Origin: Vespa crabro
Lineage: Eukaryota > Arthropoda > Insecta > Hymenoptera > Vespidae
DNA: 64,000 nucleotides
Direction of reading: 5' to 3'
Assembly: GCF_910589235.1 (NCBI RefSeq)
Contig: NC_060967.1
Span: forward strand, 5,776,661 to 5,840,660
The translations under genes and the position numbers were made by a program. The notes beneath the pieces are model-generated. The model made no database searches. It saw only the letters and a list, made by a program, of their open reading frames with translations, and was not told the DNA's origin. This document shows, piece after piece, positions 1 to 10,107 of this stretch; the stretch's first letter is position 1; every line of letters begins with the position of its first letter.

Positions 1-45
<45 letters not shown>

Positions 46-73
46 TGCGGGTAAACGGCCGGAGTAACTATGA
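1..73 (+). rRNA. 28S rRNA gene fragment, 5' side of the R2 insertion site
   Basis: The first 73 bases match from memory the conserved insect 28S segment just upstream of the R2 target, including TTCTGCCCAGTGCTCTGAAT and AGAAATTCAAGCAAGTGCGG, ending in TAACTATGA. Compared with the usual sequence it seems to carry a few substitutions, for example near the GGGTAAACGG stretch. About 11 bases of the normal target (through CTTAAGG) are missing before the element begins, which is a common type of 5' junction for R2. The fragment runs off the left edge, so it may be a whole rDNA unit or an isolated piece. Only a fragment is visible, and it is probably not a functional gene. Confidence 0.85.
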
Positions 74-96
74 ACACCCTGTCTTGCGATAAGAAG

Positions 97-488
97 TAGT
101 GAATTCACTACGTTCGCAACTGATAAGACCTATAGGTCGAAACAGGATCTATTGGAATTCCATTAGTGAATTCACTAAGCTGATTTCAGCATAGGTATTC
201 CGTTTCGCCTAACTATGGCTATTCAGTACGACTCTTTTTGCCGTAGACGGTTTGGAGTTGTTAATGCGTTCTCCGTTTGAGAAAGGTCGCGTGGCCTGTG
301 GCCTATGGCCTTTAGAGAAAAAGGTATTCCCTTTCCCCTTTACGAACAATACATCTTTGGGGTATCGCGCATTTATATAACGGTCGAATGACTAATCCCG
401 GTTTGTGTCATTAATTCTCAGGTATTGAGAATTCTCATACTTAGAGAATGGAGGCTATACAGATTGGAATTCCACAGTGATTTCACTG
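97..488 (+). repeat. Repeated palindromes in the R2 5' UTR
   Basis: The 14-base palindrome TAGTGAATTCACTA occurs at 97-110 and again at 164-177. A related form, CAGTGATTTCACTG, lies at 475-488. Both inner regions are also near GGAATTCCA palindromes. They fall between the 5' junction and the start of the reading frame. R2 5' ends of other arthropods fold into a self-cleaving HDV-like ribozyme followed by structured RNA. These palindromes could be part of such structure, but I did not fold the sequence. Confidence 0.6.
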
Positions 489-589
489 ACCCTTTTTCGG
501 GTATCTTGCCTTCCGTGGATGACTTCCGTCATCGTCACGTTGAACCCCCTGTCGATTCTCTTAAGTCCAACCCCTCCGCCGCGTGGTGA

Positions 590-3500
590 GATTTGGTAAC
601 ATACACTGTTGACTATTGTGTATGGCTATCGGGGCTCTGGCAGGGGATTCTTGGAGTTATCAACCCATCAAACTCCAAAATTTTAATTGGTCCAACATTA
701 AGAAACGCGCCTCGGATAAACGTCATTAACCCTGTGTCCTCTGACACGGGGGACCTAAAAAGAGAGGTGGGACCTGAAAGTTATGTGTGCGAATTCCCTG
801 GGTGTACCAGGGAATTTGGAAGTAAGAGAGGACGGAGTGTGCACTATAACCACGCACACAAAGATTGTTATGAAGAACGAAAGCTAAGTTGTCTCGGCAA
901 CAGGGCTAGATGAACGAAGGAAGAAGGCAGATTATTGGAGAGGAAAGAGGCGCAAGTCATTTATGAGACTGAAAGCCAAGAAGGCAGAGTTAACATCAAC
1001 CAGGCTCTCGGACCCAACTTTCCGGAAAGAACTGTAGATGTTATTAAGGGTTATAGAAAACGGGCAAATTATAAAATAATGGTTGAGAGATTCCTAGCCG
1101 AAATTAGGGAACAACATCATGAGCCTGACATGCAGACTACAGAAAATCAGACTACATCGTCAGAAAACTATAGTGTTGACGTGAGGAACTTCCTAGCCTC
1201 CTTGCAACCACTAGACGTTGAAAAATACCATCCATTTAACGTAAATCGGCTTAATAAGATATGCAACGATATCAAAGACTTACGTATTGATGGGCCGAAA
1301 GATATAATAGCCTCCTATGTAAATGAAACCTTTCCATCTCAACGTCGTTGGGCAAAGAAGTTTAGGCAAGCAAGTGAAGGCCCTCGGCTGTCTAAAAAGA
1401 GACAAAGAAGAATTAATTATGCGAAATGTGAACAACTGTGGGAAAAAGACACTGGTAGATGCTGGAGATCAATCGAGAGTGAACAACTACAAAATGCCAC
1501 AATTAGTCTGACTCGTGATGTTATGGAACCTAATTGGTGTGCAGTATTTACTAACGAGAAACATTGTGCACCCGAGCTCCCGATGAATGCAAATACTATG
1601 GATGCACTATGGAATCCCATAAGTATTGAGGAAATTAAATCATCCTTTCCATCTAACAGTTCTTCTCCTGTTCCAGACGGAATGACTATTAAAGAAGCAA
1701 AAGAGATTCCACTAGAAATACTCCTGAGGATCTACAACATCTTCTTGATCTATGAGAGTATTCCTGAATATCTTTTGGAATCTCGAACAATTTTTATACC
1801 ACAGAAGAAAAAGGTCTTAGAACCGGGCCAACTAAGACCTCTGACCATAGCACCGGTCCTAATAAGTTCATTCCATAAGGTTTTGGCGAATAGGCTGAAG
1901 GAGGTCCACATTGACAATAGGCATCGAGCATTTAAAGACACAGATGGCTGCACTGATAATACCTGCCTACTGGGCTTAGCTCTAAGATACACAAGGAGTT
2001 CGGTAGGCCAACTGTATATGGCTTCAATAGATGTTGCCAATGTCTTTGATTCTGTGTCTTTTAGAGCGCTAGAAGTAGTCATGAAAGAAACGGGATTACC
2101 ACCCACCATAGTTCGATACATCTCATCAGTATATAGGAAGAGTGTTAATCGTTTTGATTACGGCGGGTGGCTCCCTAACCCCATACATCCTTCTTGTAGG
2201 GTTAAACAAGGTGACCCCTTGTCACCTATATTATTCAATTTTATAATCGATGAAATGATAAAGAGCCTGCCGGAGGATATTGGAGTCACTAACTCTGGCA
2301 TGACTTTGAACATCCTTGCGTTTGCGGATGATTTAATAATTATGTCTACTACTATTGCTGGACTAGAACATCTGTTTGATTGCGTGGGCAACTACTTAGA
2401 AAATGTAGGACTGACGATTAATGGCCAGAAATCATGCTCTATAGCTGAGCAATTGGTAAGCTGAAAAAGACAGTTATTGACGCAACACAAGTCTTCAGAG
2501 TAATGGGTCAAGGAATCCCAACTCAAAAAAGAACGGATGAGTATAGATATCTAGGCATCCTGTTTAAACCTGAGGGACGGGTGAATGTGAACATTAGGAA
2601 CATGCTAAAGGAGAAAATACAGAAGCTATGTAAAGCTCCGCTCAAGCCTCAAAGGAGGCTCTGGATTTTACGAATATGCGTTATACCATCTCTTTACTAT
2701 CTTATGACTGTTGGTGCGATACGGGTTGGTCTTCTTCGTATAATTGATCGCAACATTAGTGCTGCTGTTAGGAAGTGGCTTCGATTACTATCTGACTGTC
2801 CTAATGCTTATTTTCATGCCGATAAGCAAGATGGAGGACTTAGTATCCCCTCCCTGAGGTTTCGTGCTCCGTTTTTACGTCGAGCCAAACTTAGAAGGTT
2901 AAGAAGATCTGAACATATTATCGGCGAAATCGCGGACGAATTTCTTGAAAAGGAAGAAAGTGCATGTGACAAGAAGCAAAGAATGGTGATTTCTGGATTA
3001 GTTGCCACGAAGATCTGAGGAGAATATGGCGAGATAAGCTTGCGGAATCACAGGATGGGAAATCACTGACGGATTCTAGGAAAGTTCTAAATCAACATGA
3101 TTGGATTACTGATGTCACGAAATTCTTGAATGGGAGAGACTACGTTAATTCATGTAGATTGCGAATTAATGCGCCACCAACAATATCTCGAACTTCGCGT
3201 GGCAGAGTTAAAGATCGTGCGGGCCATAATGGATGTGGTTGTGTTGAAACACAGAACGATATCCTGCAAAAATGCTATCGTACTCATGATGCAAGAATTC
3301 AGAGACATGATTGTGTTTTCCATTAAGTTGTCGGTAGGGTTAAAAATAACATTTTCGCGGTAGATGAGACGCCGAAGATCAGGACGTCCCAAGGTTTAAA
3401 GAAACCAGACGTCGTGGCGACAAAGGAAAGTAAATGTTTTGTGCTCGACACTCAAATTATTAGTGATAAGTATGACCCTGATCACGCGGATGTGAATAAA

Positions 3501-3702
3501 ACTTGAAAGTATAGTGACGCGGAAATGCCACAACTTGTTAAGGATCGGTTTCGGGTTATTGATGTTAGTGTCTTCGGTATTACTCGTAACAATCGCGGTA
3601 TGTGAGATTCACGATCGGCTAAAATCCTACTAGAAAACAGTGTTATTAAGAAAGGCGATCTAAAAATAATATCTTCTTGAGTCGTAATAGGTGTTCTTCA
3701 TG
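590..3702 (+). pseudogene. R2 protein remnant: zinc finger, reverse transcriptase, endonuclease
   Basis: R2 protein binds the 28S site, nicks it and copies its own RNA by target-primed reverse transcription. The frame opens after a TGA at 587-589 with no ATG at its start. A CCHH finger (CEFPGCTREF...HYNHAH) lies near 800-870. A TGA at 911-913 breaks the frame, which then runs in phase to a TGA at 2462-2464. That part holds RT motifs: LRPLTIAPV, the SIDVANVFDS block, VKQGDPLSPILFN, and the catalytic FADD at about 2321-2332. The frame shifts near 2455, continues to 3018 (DEYRYLGI), and shifts again into NGRDYVNSCRLRINA near 3129. A zinc knuckle at 3230-3290 keeps its cysteines but has Asp (ETQNDILQKC) where R2 normally has His. 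The endonuclease KKPDVVATK...VLDTQ lies near 3400-3465 and is followed by more stops. Domain order is typical of R2, and the copy cannot make a full protein. Confidence 0.88.
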
Positions 3703-3955
3703 CTTTTAAAATGCTTAACACGAGAACAACTGTGTCCCCTTCCATTATCACGAGTACATCGGTGAAGCAAAGAAACGGAATAGGGTGATATTTTCAATTC
3801 TCTTGGGGGTACCCGTTCCCCACAAGATCTAAATCAGCAACGGGCAAAAAGCGATGACAAGGAGGTCTAAGTGGGTAGCCAATCTGTAGTCCCAAATAAT
3901 CGAGAAATATGATCGAACGGTATACGTAATGCATTTCCTTCTTGTATAAAAAAAA

Positions 3956-3986
3956 TAGCCAAATGCCTCATTATCTAATTATTGAC
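3956..3986 (+). rRNA. 28S rRNA gene fragment, 3' side of the R2 insertion site
   Basis: TAGCCAAATGCCTC followed by ATCTAATTA and TTGAC matches the 28S sequence that directly follows the R2 site, with a few changes (for example CTCATTATC where CTCGTCATC is usual). The match stops after about 31 bases, and the following DNA does not resemble 28S. The rDNA copy is therefore truncated here or was never complete. Confidence 0.8.
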
Positions 3987-5239
3987 TAATTTAAAGTGCA
4001 GGGTCCTAAAAGATATATAAATCAGTAGTGGGGAACGTTTAGTTGGTGCATAATCAGTGAAAAATGTGCTACTTTACTTCGCGGTGGTTATGTTCGCTTT
4101 TCGGGAAGTGTATGTCATTCATTCTCTATGGACGAATGTGGAGCCACCTGGCGATCTCAACTGCAAGACGGAACTGGCTTTGCAACTAAACTCACGCCGT
4201 GCTGCTATGGGCTGGGGGACTGGATAAGAAAAATTGTAGTGGCGGGAGGGCACATTACTCATTAATTGATTATACGCACACATAATCACTGCTAACCTTA
4301 AAAACTAGAAGCGCGAAAAACATACTTAAACCAGGCATGGCTCCACAGTCCTTGACACCCGGGAAAATCAATTAAATTTTCCGTAATCCGAAATTCGAAT
4401 CTTCAAGCTGCCATATGTACGGAACCGCGATAATAGTGCCATGACACTTCCAAACTGACGGTGGAGTGCTCTGCATGACTGGACACCTAATAATTAATAA
4501 TGAATAAATAGACAAATAATTAAAAAACAATGCGTTCTATTGGGAAACTATTATTAGGGTGATAAGACCAGGTTATTTATGTTCTCCTTCCTTACCCAAG
4601 TCCCCTTCTCTAATGTACGTTTACAAAGCCACCTTGATCATACCTACCCATTATTGCCCCTCTCCCAAGTCCTGTCACTAAAAACAACTTGACTAAAACA
4701 TGGACATTCCCCTTGGTTATGTTCCCCCTTCCTTCCAAGACTCCTTAGTACCTTCAGAATACCTCGATGATATGTTCCTTCCCTCTATAAAATTCCCTCA
4801 CTTATGGTGCTCCAAATAGAGAACTCAGCTGAATGATCTCCCTCCAACCCAATAAGAACATTCTTCATAACAAAACCACTAAAACACATTCAGAAAAGCA
4901 CATCGAATATACCTTTTTGCTTGTGCTCCTCCCTCCAAAACTTCCACACAAAGCACCTTGCTGTACTACCCACTTAATATAAACTCACTAAGATGCTCTT
5001 ATTATATATTCCCCTTTTAGGATAGGTTGCCCAAAATAATTCTACAAAGACTCTGATTAAGCTTTTCTTCTTCCCTCTTAAATGGTTATTTAGAGCAGCT
5101 ACTAAATTACCATGACATTCTGCTCCCTCTGGCCTATTTAAACCCTCTCATAAGGACTGCCTTGGTAAAGCACTCAAATCAGGGGAAGGTGTGACCACAC
5201 TTTCCTTCTCTAGACCCTATCTACTTAGATTGAGACCCG
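3987..5239. other. No gene seen; diverged AT-rich then pyrimidine-rich DNA
   Basis: No coding sequence could be recognised. From about 4560 to 5210 the plus strand is rich in C and T (CCTTCC, CCCCTTC and similar runs), without a clear repeat unit. A TATATAAA-like string near 4013-4020 is the only promoter-like motif, and it is not supported by any downstream gene. Confidence 0.5.
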
Positions 5240-5493
5240 CGCTTCAGCGGGAAAAAGATATCAGACGCGCCTCCTGTTAAGGCGCGCATAGCGATTCCCA
5301 TCTATCTGGAAAGAGGGCTCCTTAAGAGCACTCCTGAAGAACGACAGTATATTGAGAAGGTGGGCACCGGAAGGGTGCCTGCACCTATGCTACCTCGCCC
5401 ATTAGGGCATACGCTACGGTTCTACCCACAGACAGCAACCACCACTACGATGAAACCGGATTCGGAAACCCAAAACTCCTGCCGGCGGGCAGG
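5240..5493 (+). CDS. Unrecognised GC-rich open frame of about 85 codons
   Basis: A plus-strand frame is open from just after a TGA at about 5237 to a TGA at about 5493, with no ATG near its start. It encodes a plausible protein-like string including IPIYLERGLLKSTPEERQYI and GTGRVPAPMLPRPLGH. Its GC content is far above the flanking DNA on the left and like that of the adjacent R1 element. I do not recognise the family. It could be a fragment of another retroelement ORF, or chance coding within the 3' UTR of the minus-strand LINE beside it. Confidence 0.25.
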
Positions 5494-5835
5494 GTGAGCG
5501 GTTTAGCCACGGTTGACACCCTCATAGCAACGAATCCCTACGGACATGCCAACCGCGCCCACGGGGAACCACGGGGAGACCCACACACAGTACCACAACC
5601 CTAGGTACTCGTTCCGTAGGATGGGATGGGATCGGGAGGATTGTAGGATGAGGAGAGAGTTGTGAAGGTGAGAGAAAAAAAAACAGAAAGAAAACAAAAA
5701 AAAGGGAGACGCGCTCGAGCATCTCCGACCCTATCCTGTTCGAGAGTGGGTTTACCTGAGAAGATTACAGGCTCCCACCCCCATCACCGGGACTCCGACA
5801 AGCCCAGCTGAACAGGACTTACGAACTAACAACCC

Positions 5836-8800
5836 TTGATAAGGAGGGTTTCTATACAATACTCCGCGAAGAGGGAGAAGGCCTCCAAAATTCTCGGAGG
5901 AAGATGTCTCGCTACTGCGGGCCAGCTTCTTTCGCGAAGAATTTCCTCAAGAGCAACTCTCTGGGGGTCAAAGACCGGACAGTCGACGATGTGGTGCAAA
6001 ACCGTGTCCTCTTCGCCGCACTCGCAGGTTCCTTCCGTGGTGATGTTCAGCGCCTTTAGTTTCGCCTTGAAGGGGCCGTGTCCTGAAAGAAACTGGGACG
6101 TATAGTGGTTGGGGGAGATGAAGCGGGCACCCGTCCTAGTCTTGATGTCCGGGAAGTACGCGTGTGTGGTCCGTCCTTTTGTGGAGAGCTCCCACCTAGA
6201 TTGCCAAATCCTTTGAATTTCATCATCTACCCCTATTATTACCGCGCGTTTGTTCTTTGCGCCTTCCAGTCTACGCGTTATGGTCCCGTTGTTTCTATTC
6301 TTCCTAATTTCGTAGAGCTTCCTACGTTTAAGTAATTGAAGGTCGACCGGTGGTTCTGCTGCTATTACGCAGAGGGATTCGTACGCGGGGAGTCGCAGAC
6401 GTACGGTACGCGGATGTAACCGAAATGAGGGCCGATCGCTGCGTCGCGCTTAGTCTTTTGAGGTCCCCTTCGGTGCAGAGGTCCGACCATCCCTCTGCTG
6501 CGTACGTGACCGTTGGGGTAAATACACTCCGGTATATCGTCCGTAGGGCATAATGACGGAGCCCCCATTCCCTGGCCGCTAGTCTTCCTAGCTTTGCGAA
6601 TAGTGGCCCGACCTTGTCGCTTAGGTACCGGCAATGCGTCGAAACTCCTAGGCCTTTATCTAAGTGGACGCCGAGATATCTAACTGAGCTCTTAAACTTA
6701 ATACTGCTACCCCCTATCTTTATAGTTGGTGGCCTACTAGATAAATCTGTCTTTTTCGACGTTTTACGCTTCCTATCCGGTCGGAGTCCCCCCCTTCTTC
6801 CTATGGGTTTTCTCTTTACCCAGTCGCTCTTCAGAACAATTGCCTCCGTTCTCCGTTCTGAGATTGAGAGTTCAGCCGTAGAGCACCATTCCGTGATGCT
6901 TTTATCCGCACGGTTTCCTACCTCCTCTAATTCCTTCCTAGAATCACCGTCTATAATAACGAGTAGGTCGTCCGCGTACGCGAATGCGTTAATTTCCGGT
7001 GATTTCTCGAGGATACGAAGGAGCTGGTCGAACATGAGGTTCCAGCAGGAGGGGCCTAGGACCGAACCTTGAGGGCAGCCTCTCGAAGCCTGCGTGGGAA
7101 TCTCATGCTCTCCCAGTGCTATCTTCACTCTACGGTCCGCGAAGTAGTTAGTCATTACATTAAAGACATTCCTCGGGCAGTCTCGATCCCGGAGTGCCTT
7201 GAGATCCAAGGGCCACCAGACATTATCAAAGGCTCCCGAGATGTCGAATAGCAGTGCAATGACGTATCTCCGTGAGGAGGCAGAAACGATTCGGCGCATC
7301 TCGACTATCGCGTCCTCGGTGGAACGTCCTGGGACGAAGCCTTATTGTTTATCCGAAAGTTTACCCGGCGCGAGGGATGTTGCTTCTAGGCGCATCTTGA
7401 GCAGCCTTTCTAGAACTTTTCCTCCGAGAGGAGGCATATGGGCATGTAGGATTTGGGGTCTTCCGCGTCTTTATCTACGCCTTTGAGGAGTGTTCTTAGG
7501 GAGCCTTCTTTCCAAATGGATGGGAAGATGCCCCACTGGGGACAGCCGTTAAACAGATCTACGAAGTGGGAGGGGATGGTGGCAAATGCTCTTTTAAGTA
7601 AGCACACCTTGATGAGGTCAGGCCCCGGGGCCTTTCCGTTTTTGAGGGACTTTATAACGCGCGCTACCTCTTCCGTCGTGAAAGGAGGGGCGTCAACGGT
7701 TTCCGGGGCATCTCTAGAGGTGTTTCGCACCGCGCGTTGTTCATTCGTGTCCTCGGACTCGCAGTCGTCCGGGACATGTGTGTCGAGGAGGACTTTCGCT
7801 GTTTCGGTGACGTTCATTGTCTTTTCTCCGTCTCTTTTCAGGGTGTTGATCACCCTTTCTACGCGAAGTTTACCCGTCTGCTGTTTATATGTATATCCCC
7901 ACGGATCTTTGTTACCCTGCTCCGTTACGAATTCCCTCCAACTTTCTATTTTTGCGCGCCGTATCGCCTTACTATAGGCTCGGAGCGACGTCCGATAGTC
8001 CCGCTTCATCTCGAGACGAGTCAGATCGACTTTCTCTCGTTGGAACGCGCGCCTTAGCCGAGACACCGCCTTCTTCTGTGTCGTTAACGCTGACGTCCAC
8101 CACGGGTTGGATTTCCGATGGGCCTTTTTCCGTGGCATCGATACAGAGCAAGCGGTTTATAGGACACTTGTGAGCGCATTAGCTCGTGCCTCTACCTCAG
8201 AAGCCGATCCTAGACTACTTCCCTCCAGCCTCGCCGTGGAAAGGGAGAGAAGACGCTCAGCGAAAAGGTCCCAGTCGGCTCTCCTGGTGTTGAACCTCCT
8301 GTTCCCCGCCCCCCGAGCGCCCCCCCCTCGACACGGTTCAGTCTTCGGAGGTTGTAACACGATATCTATTGAGTTGTGGTCGCTGGACGTCCATCCCGAT
8401 CTAACTTTCCATTGGCCAATGAATCGGCTCATGGATTGTGACGAGAGGGTAACATCGATATATGAGGAGCCTCTCGTCGTCCAGAATGTGGGGGGCTTGA
8501 CGTCGTTGATTACCTTTAATCCGGATGCCCGGATGAGGGCTTCTAAATTCGAACCTCTCTCATCGGTGCTCTGAGGGCCCCAGAGAGGTGATCGCGCATT
8601 GGCGTCCAGCGAAATTATTACTCTCTCCCCCCTTAGGGCACGAAGTACCGTATCCAGGTGCCTAAGGTGCTCCTCTATTTCGTCGCTGAATTGAAAATAT
8701 TGCGAAACGACGTAGAAAGAGAAGCCGGGTGCTTGCACTTCCGCACATACGCAGTGCGGGGTGCTGAGCTGCGAGATGAAGAGCAACGCGAAATTCGGGT

Positions 8801-9040
8801 TGGCCGCCGCGATAGCAGACCATGGTCTCTCATCCCGAGTGGCCGCTAGTCTAGTTCCGCTGCCTAGACCGGTAATCTCGTATCCTGTCCCGTGCTTTTG
8901 GACGTATGGCTCCTGCAGGAGTAATACATCTAAGCGTTTATCGCTGATCAATTCGCGGACTTCTCCCGTTACCGTCCTCGAGCGCCCCATATTAAGCTGC
9001 AGGAGGTGGATTTTTGGAAACGCACGGTTGGTATGGGGGG
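5836..9040 (-). pseudogene. R1-clade ORF2 remnant: AP endonuclease and reverse transcriptase
   Basis: Reading down from about 9040, the endonuclease contains LLLQEPYV, SLDANARSPLWG and SSDHNSIDIV, the key residues of an APE-type nuclease. A TAA (RC of 8157-8159) breaks the frame, which continues in phase to 7410 with WWTSAL, NGKAPGPD and a shortened motif 2. A frameshift near 7422 and a stop near 7343 precede the next open stretch, 7299-6328. That part has FDISGAFDNVWW, GCPQGSVLGPS, the catalytic AYADD (RC of about 6967-6981) and YLGVHLDKGL. The frame shifts again and ends in a zinc knuckle, CECGEEDTVLHHIVDC, near 6000-6050, then a stop close to 5836. The RT catalytic residues survive. Downstream context is its own 3' UTR. 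Confidence 0.85.
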
Positions 9041-9915
9041 GGGGATTTGACGGTGGGGGTCGTGTCGATTTCGTTTATCGTGGCACAAGGCTCGGCGAAG
9101 GTGACTCGCGGTGCTTTGGGTTCGGTGTTCACGCTTGTAACACCATTGATTTCCTGGGTTACGCCTATATCTGTTTCTTCGGGGTGTTCAAACGGGGCGT
9201 CGCCTATTACCGTAGTCGCTTCCGATTCTAGGCGTATAACTATACTTTCCCCGACTTGATCTATGTCGATCTCTACAATAGGTGGTAGGGGGTTATTGCT
9301 ATTCGCTGCGCGTCTTGTGTTATTACGTAGGTTATAATTTTTCGTGAAGGCTGGGGGCGTATGTTCCGTTTCTGGGAGGGTTTGCGGGGATTGCGCGCGG
9401 ACATACGCTCGTGTTCGCGGACGCGTGGCAACCGGTTCTCTGTCTATTTTAAATTCTGCTTGCCTATCGTTCGGACTGGAAGGGCCGATTTCGCGTATTT
9501 CGTCTACCTCTATGTTCCCGGATAGATTATCTTCGATGATCGTTTGCTTGGCCTTGGAAGATGGCCGTGGCAAGACCCTATCACACCTCTCTAATACGAT
9601 AATAGCCTCTTGAAGATTGGCTAACACCTGATGTAGTCCGGGTTGTGCGGGGCAAGGAACGCAGCGGGGGGTCGCGCGGTCAGTAGCCTTGGACGACGTT
9701 CGGGCACTCAACCGGCGGGTTGCTGCGTTCCTACGCTGCCCTACGCCGGAAGTGCATCCACTCGTCGTCTTCGGGGGCGCGCATGCCGCATTGAGCGATG
9801 CTATGCGCGAACTTCTCCTGATCACGTTAACCGCCCCTGGGAAAGCCTTCACCCGGAGATCCGAACGGGAGGCTATTTTACCTCCGGAATATTTTTCCCC
9901 ACGGACAACCATCAT
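8992..9915 (-). CDS. ORF1 of R1-clade LINE copy A, family not recognised
   Basis: An intact 307-codon frame with an ATG start lies directly upstream of the endonuclease ORF, the position of ORF1 in R1-clade elements. The N-terminal third is basic and rich in Ser, Arg and Ala. The rest is Pro/Thr-rich and acidic, with a stretch ending in SPPPYQPCVSKNPPPAA. The CCHC zinc knuckles usual in R1-clade Gag-like ORF1 proteins are absent; the only close cysteines are CVPCPAQPG and a few single ones. It probably packages element RNA by position, but the sequence itself does not show that. The frame may be a truncated ORF1 that lost its zinc-knuckle end by frameshift before the endonuclease. Confidence 0.5.
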   Translation of the reverse strand: MMVVRGEKYSGGKIASRSDLRVKAFPGAVNVIRRSSRIASLNAACAPPKTTSGCTSGVGQRRNAATRRLSARTSSKATDRATPRCVPCPAQPGLHQVLANLQEAIIVLERCDRVLPRPSSKAKQTIIEDNLSGNIEVDEIREIGPSSPNDRQAEFKIDREPVATRPRTRAYVRAQSPQTLPETEHTPPAFTKNYNLRNNTRRAANSNNPLPPIVEIDIDQVGESIVIRLESEATTVIGDAPFEHPEETDIGVTQEINGVTSVNTEPKAPRVTFAEPCATINEIDTTPTVKSPPPYQPCVSKNPPPAA

Positions 9916-9990
9916 GATGTGTACGGAAGCAACTTCTTAATTGAACATAAGGAAAGAAGTTGCGAAGAAGACTTTAGCTGAAAAAAAAAA

Positions 9991-10107
9991 AAAGGATGGG
10001 AAGAGTACTTACGTATTCTTCCATTAATGGTGGGCGGAGGTTTGATGACCGCAACAATAGCGAAATGAACATACTGCGACGAGGAGAAAAAAAAAAAAAA
10101 AAAAAAA
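9991..10107. other. Two A-runs next to R1 copy A
   Basis: A13-type and A20-type runs lie on the plus strand at about 9981-9993 and 10087-10107. On the minus strand, where copy A is read, they are T-runs upstream of ORF1. They could be the poly(A) tails of short plus-strand retroposed pieces or simple sequence; nothing else decides between these. Confidence 0.35.

Larger units (their letters stand above)
74..3955 (+). mobile_element. R2-clade site-specific non-LTR retrotransposon, degenerate
   Basis: This 3.9 kb element has the full R2 layout: 5' UTR, one large ORF (zinc finger, reverse transcriptase, zinc knuckle, restriction-like endonuclease), 3' UTR, and a short A8 tail at 3948-3955. It is flanked on both sides by 28S sequence, and the 3' junction reads A8 then TAGCCAAATG, exactly the R2 integration point. 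The length fits R2 (about 3.5-4.5 kb). The ORF is broken by stops and frameshifts, so the copy is dead although the RT catalytic motif remains. A single N-terminal CCHH finger suggests the R2-D group, which is an inference. Confidence 0.9.
5690..9990 (-). mobile_element. R1-clade LINE, copy A (minus strand)
   Basis: A GC-rich block that reads on the minus strand as ORF1, then an AP-endonuclease, reverse transcriptase and C-terminal zinc knuckle, the R1-clade order. The 3' UTR (about 5690-5835) matches that of copy B at 12755-12810 and 13507-13555: both share TCCTGTTCAGCT, a GTAATCTTC...CAGGTAAACCC block and CTCTCGAACAG. The 5' end probably lies between the ORF1 start and the tandem repeats near 10.1 kb. 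Exact ends and target duplications could not be fixed. Several stops and frameshifts make it inactive. Nothing at the ends shows rDNA insertion, so it is R1-clade rather than canonical R1. Confidence 0.8.

Noticed and set aside
4010..4025. TATA-box promoter at TATATAAATC
   Set aside because: No gene or transcript start is supported downstream, and such strings are common in AT-rich DNA.
5596..5606. Telomere-like AACCCTAGG
   Set aside because: A single occurrence without repetition of the insect TTAGG unit.
9689..9981. Plus-strand frames over LINE ORF1
   Set aside because: They are antisense shadows of the GC-rich minus-strand ORF1.
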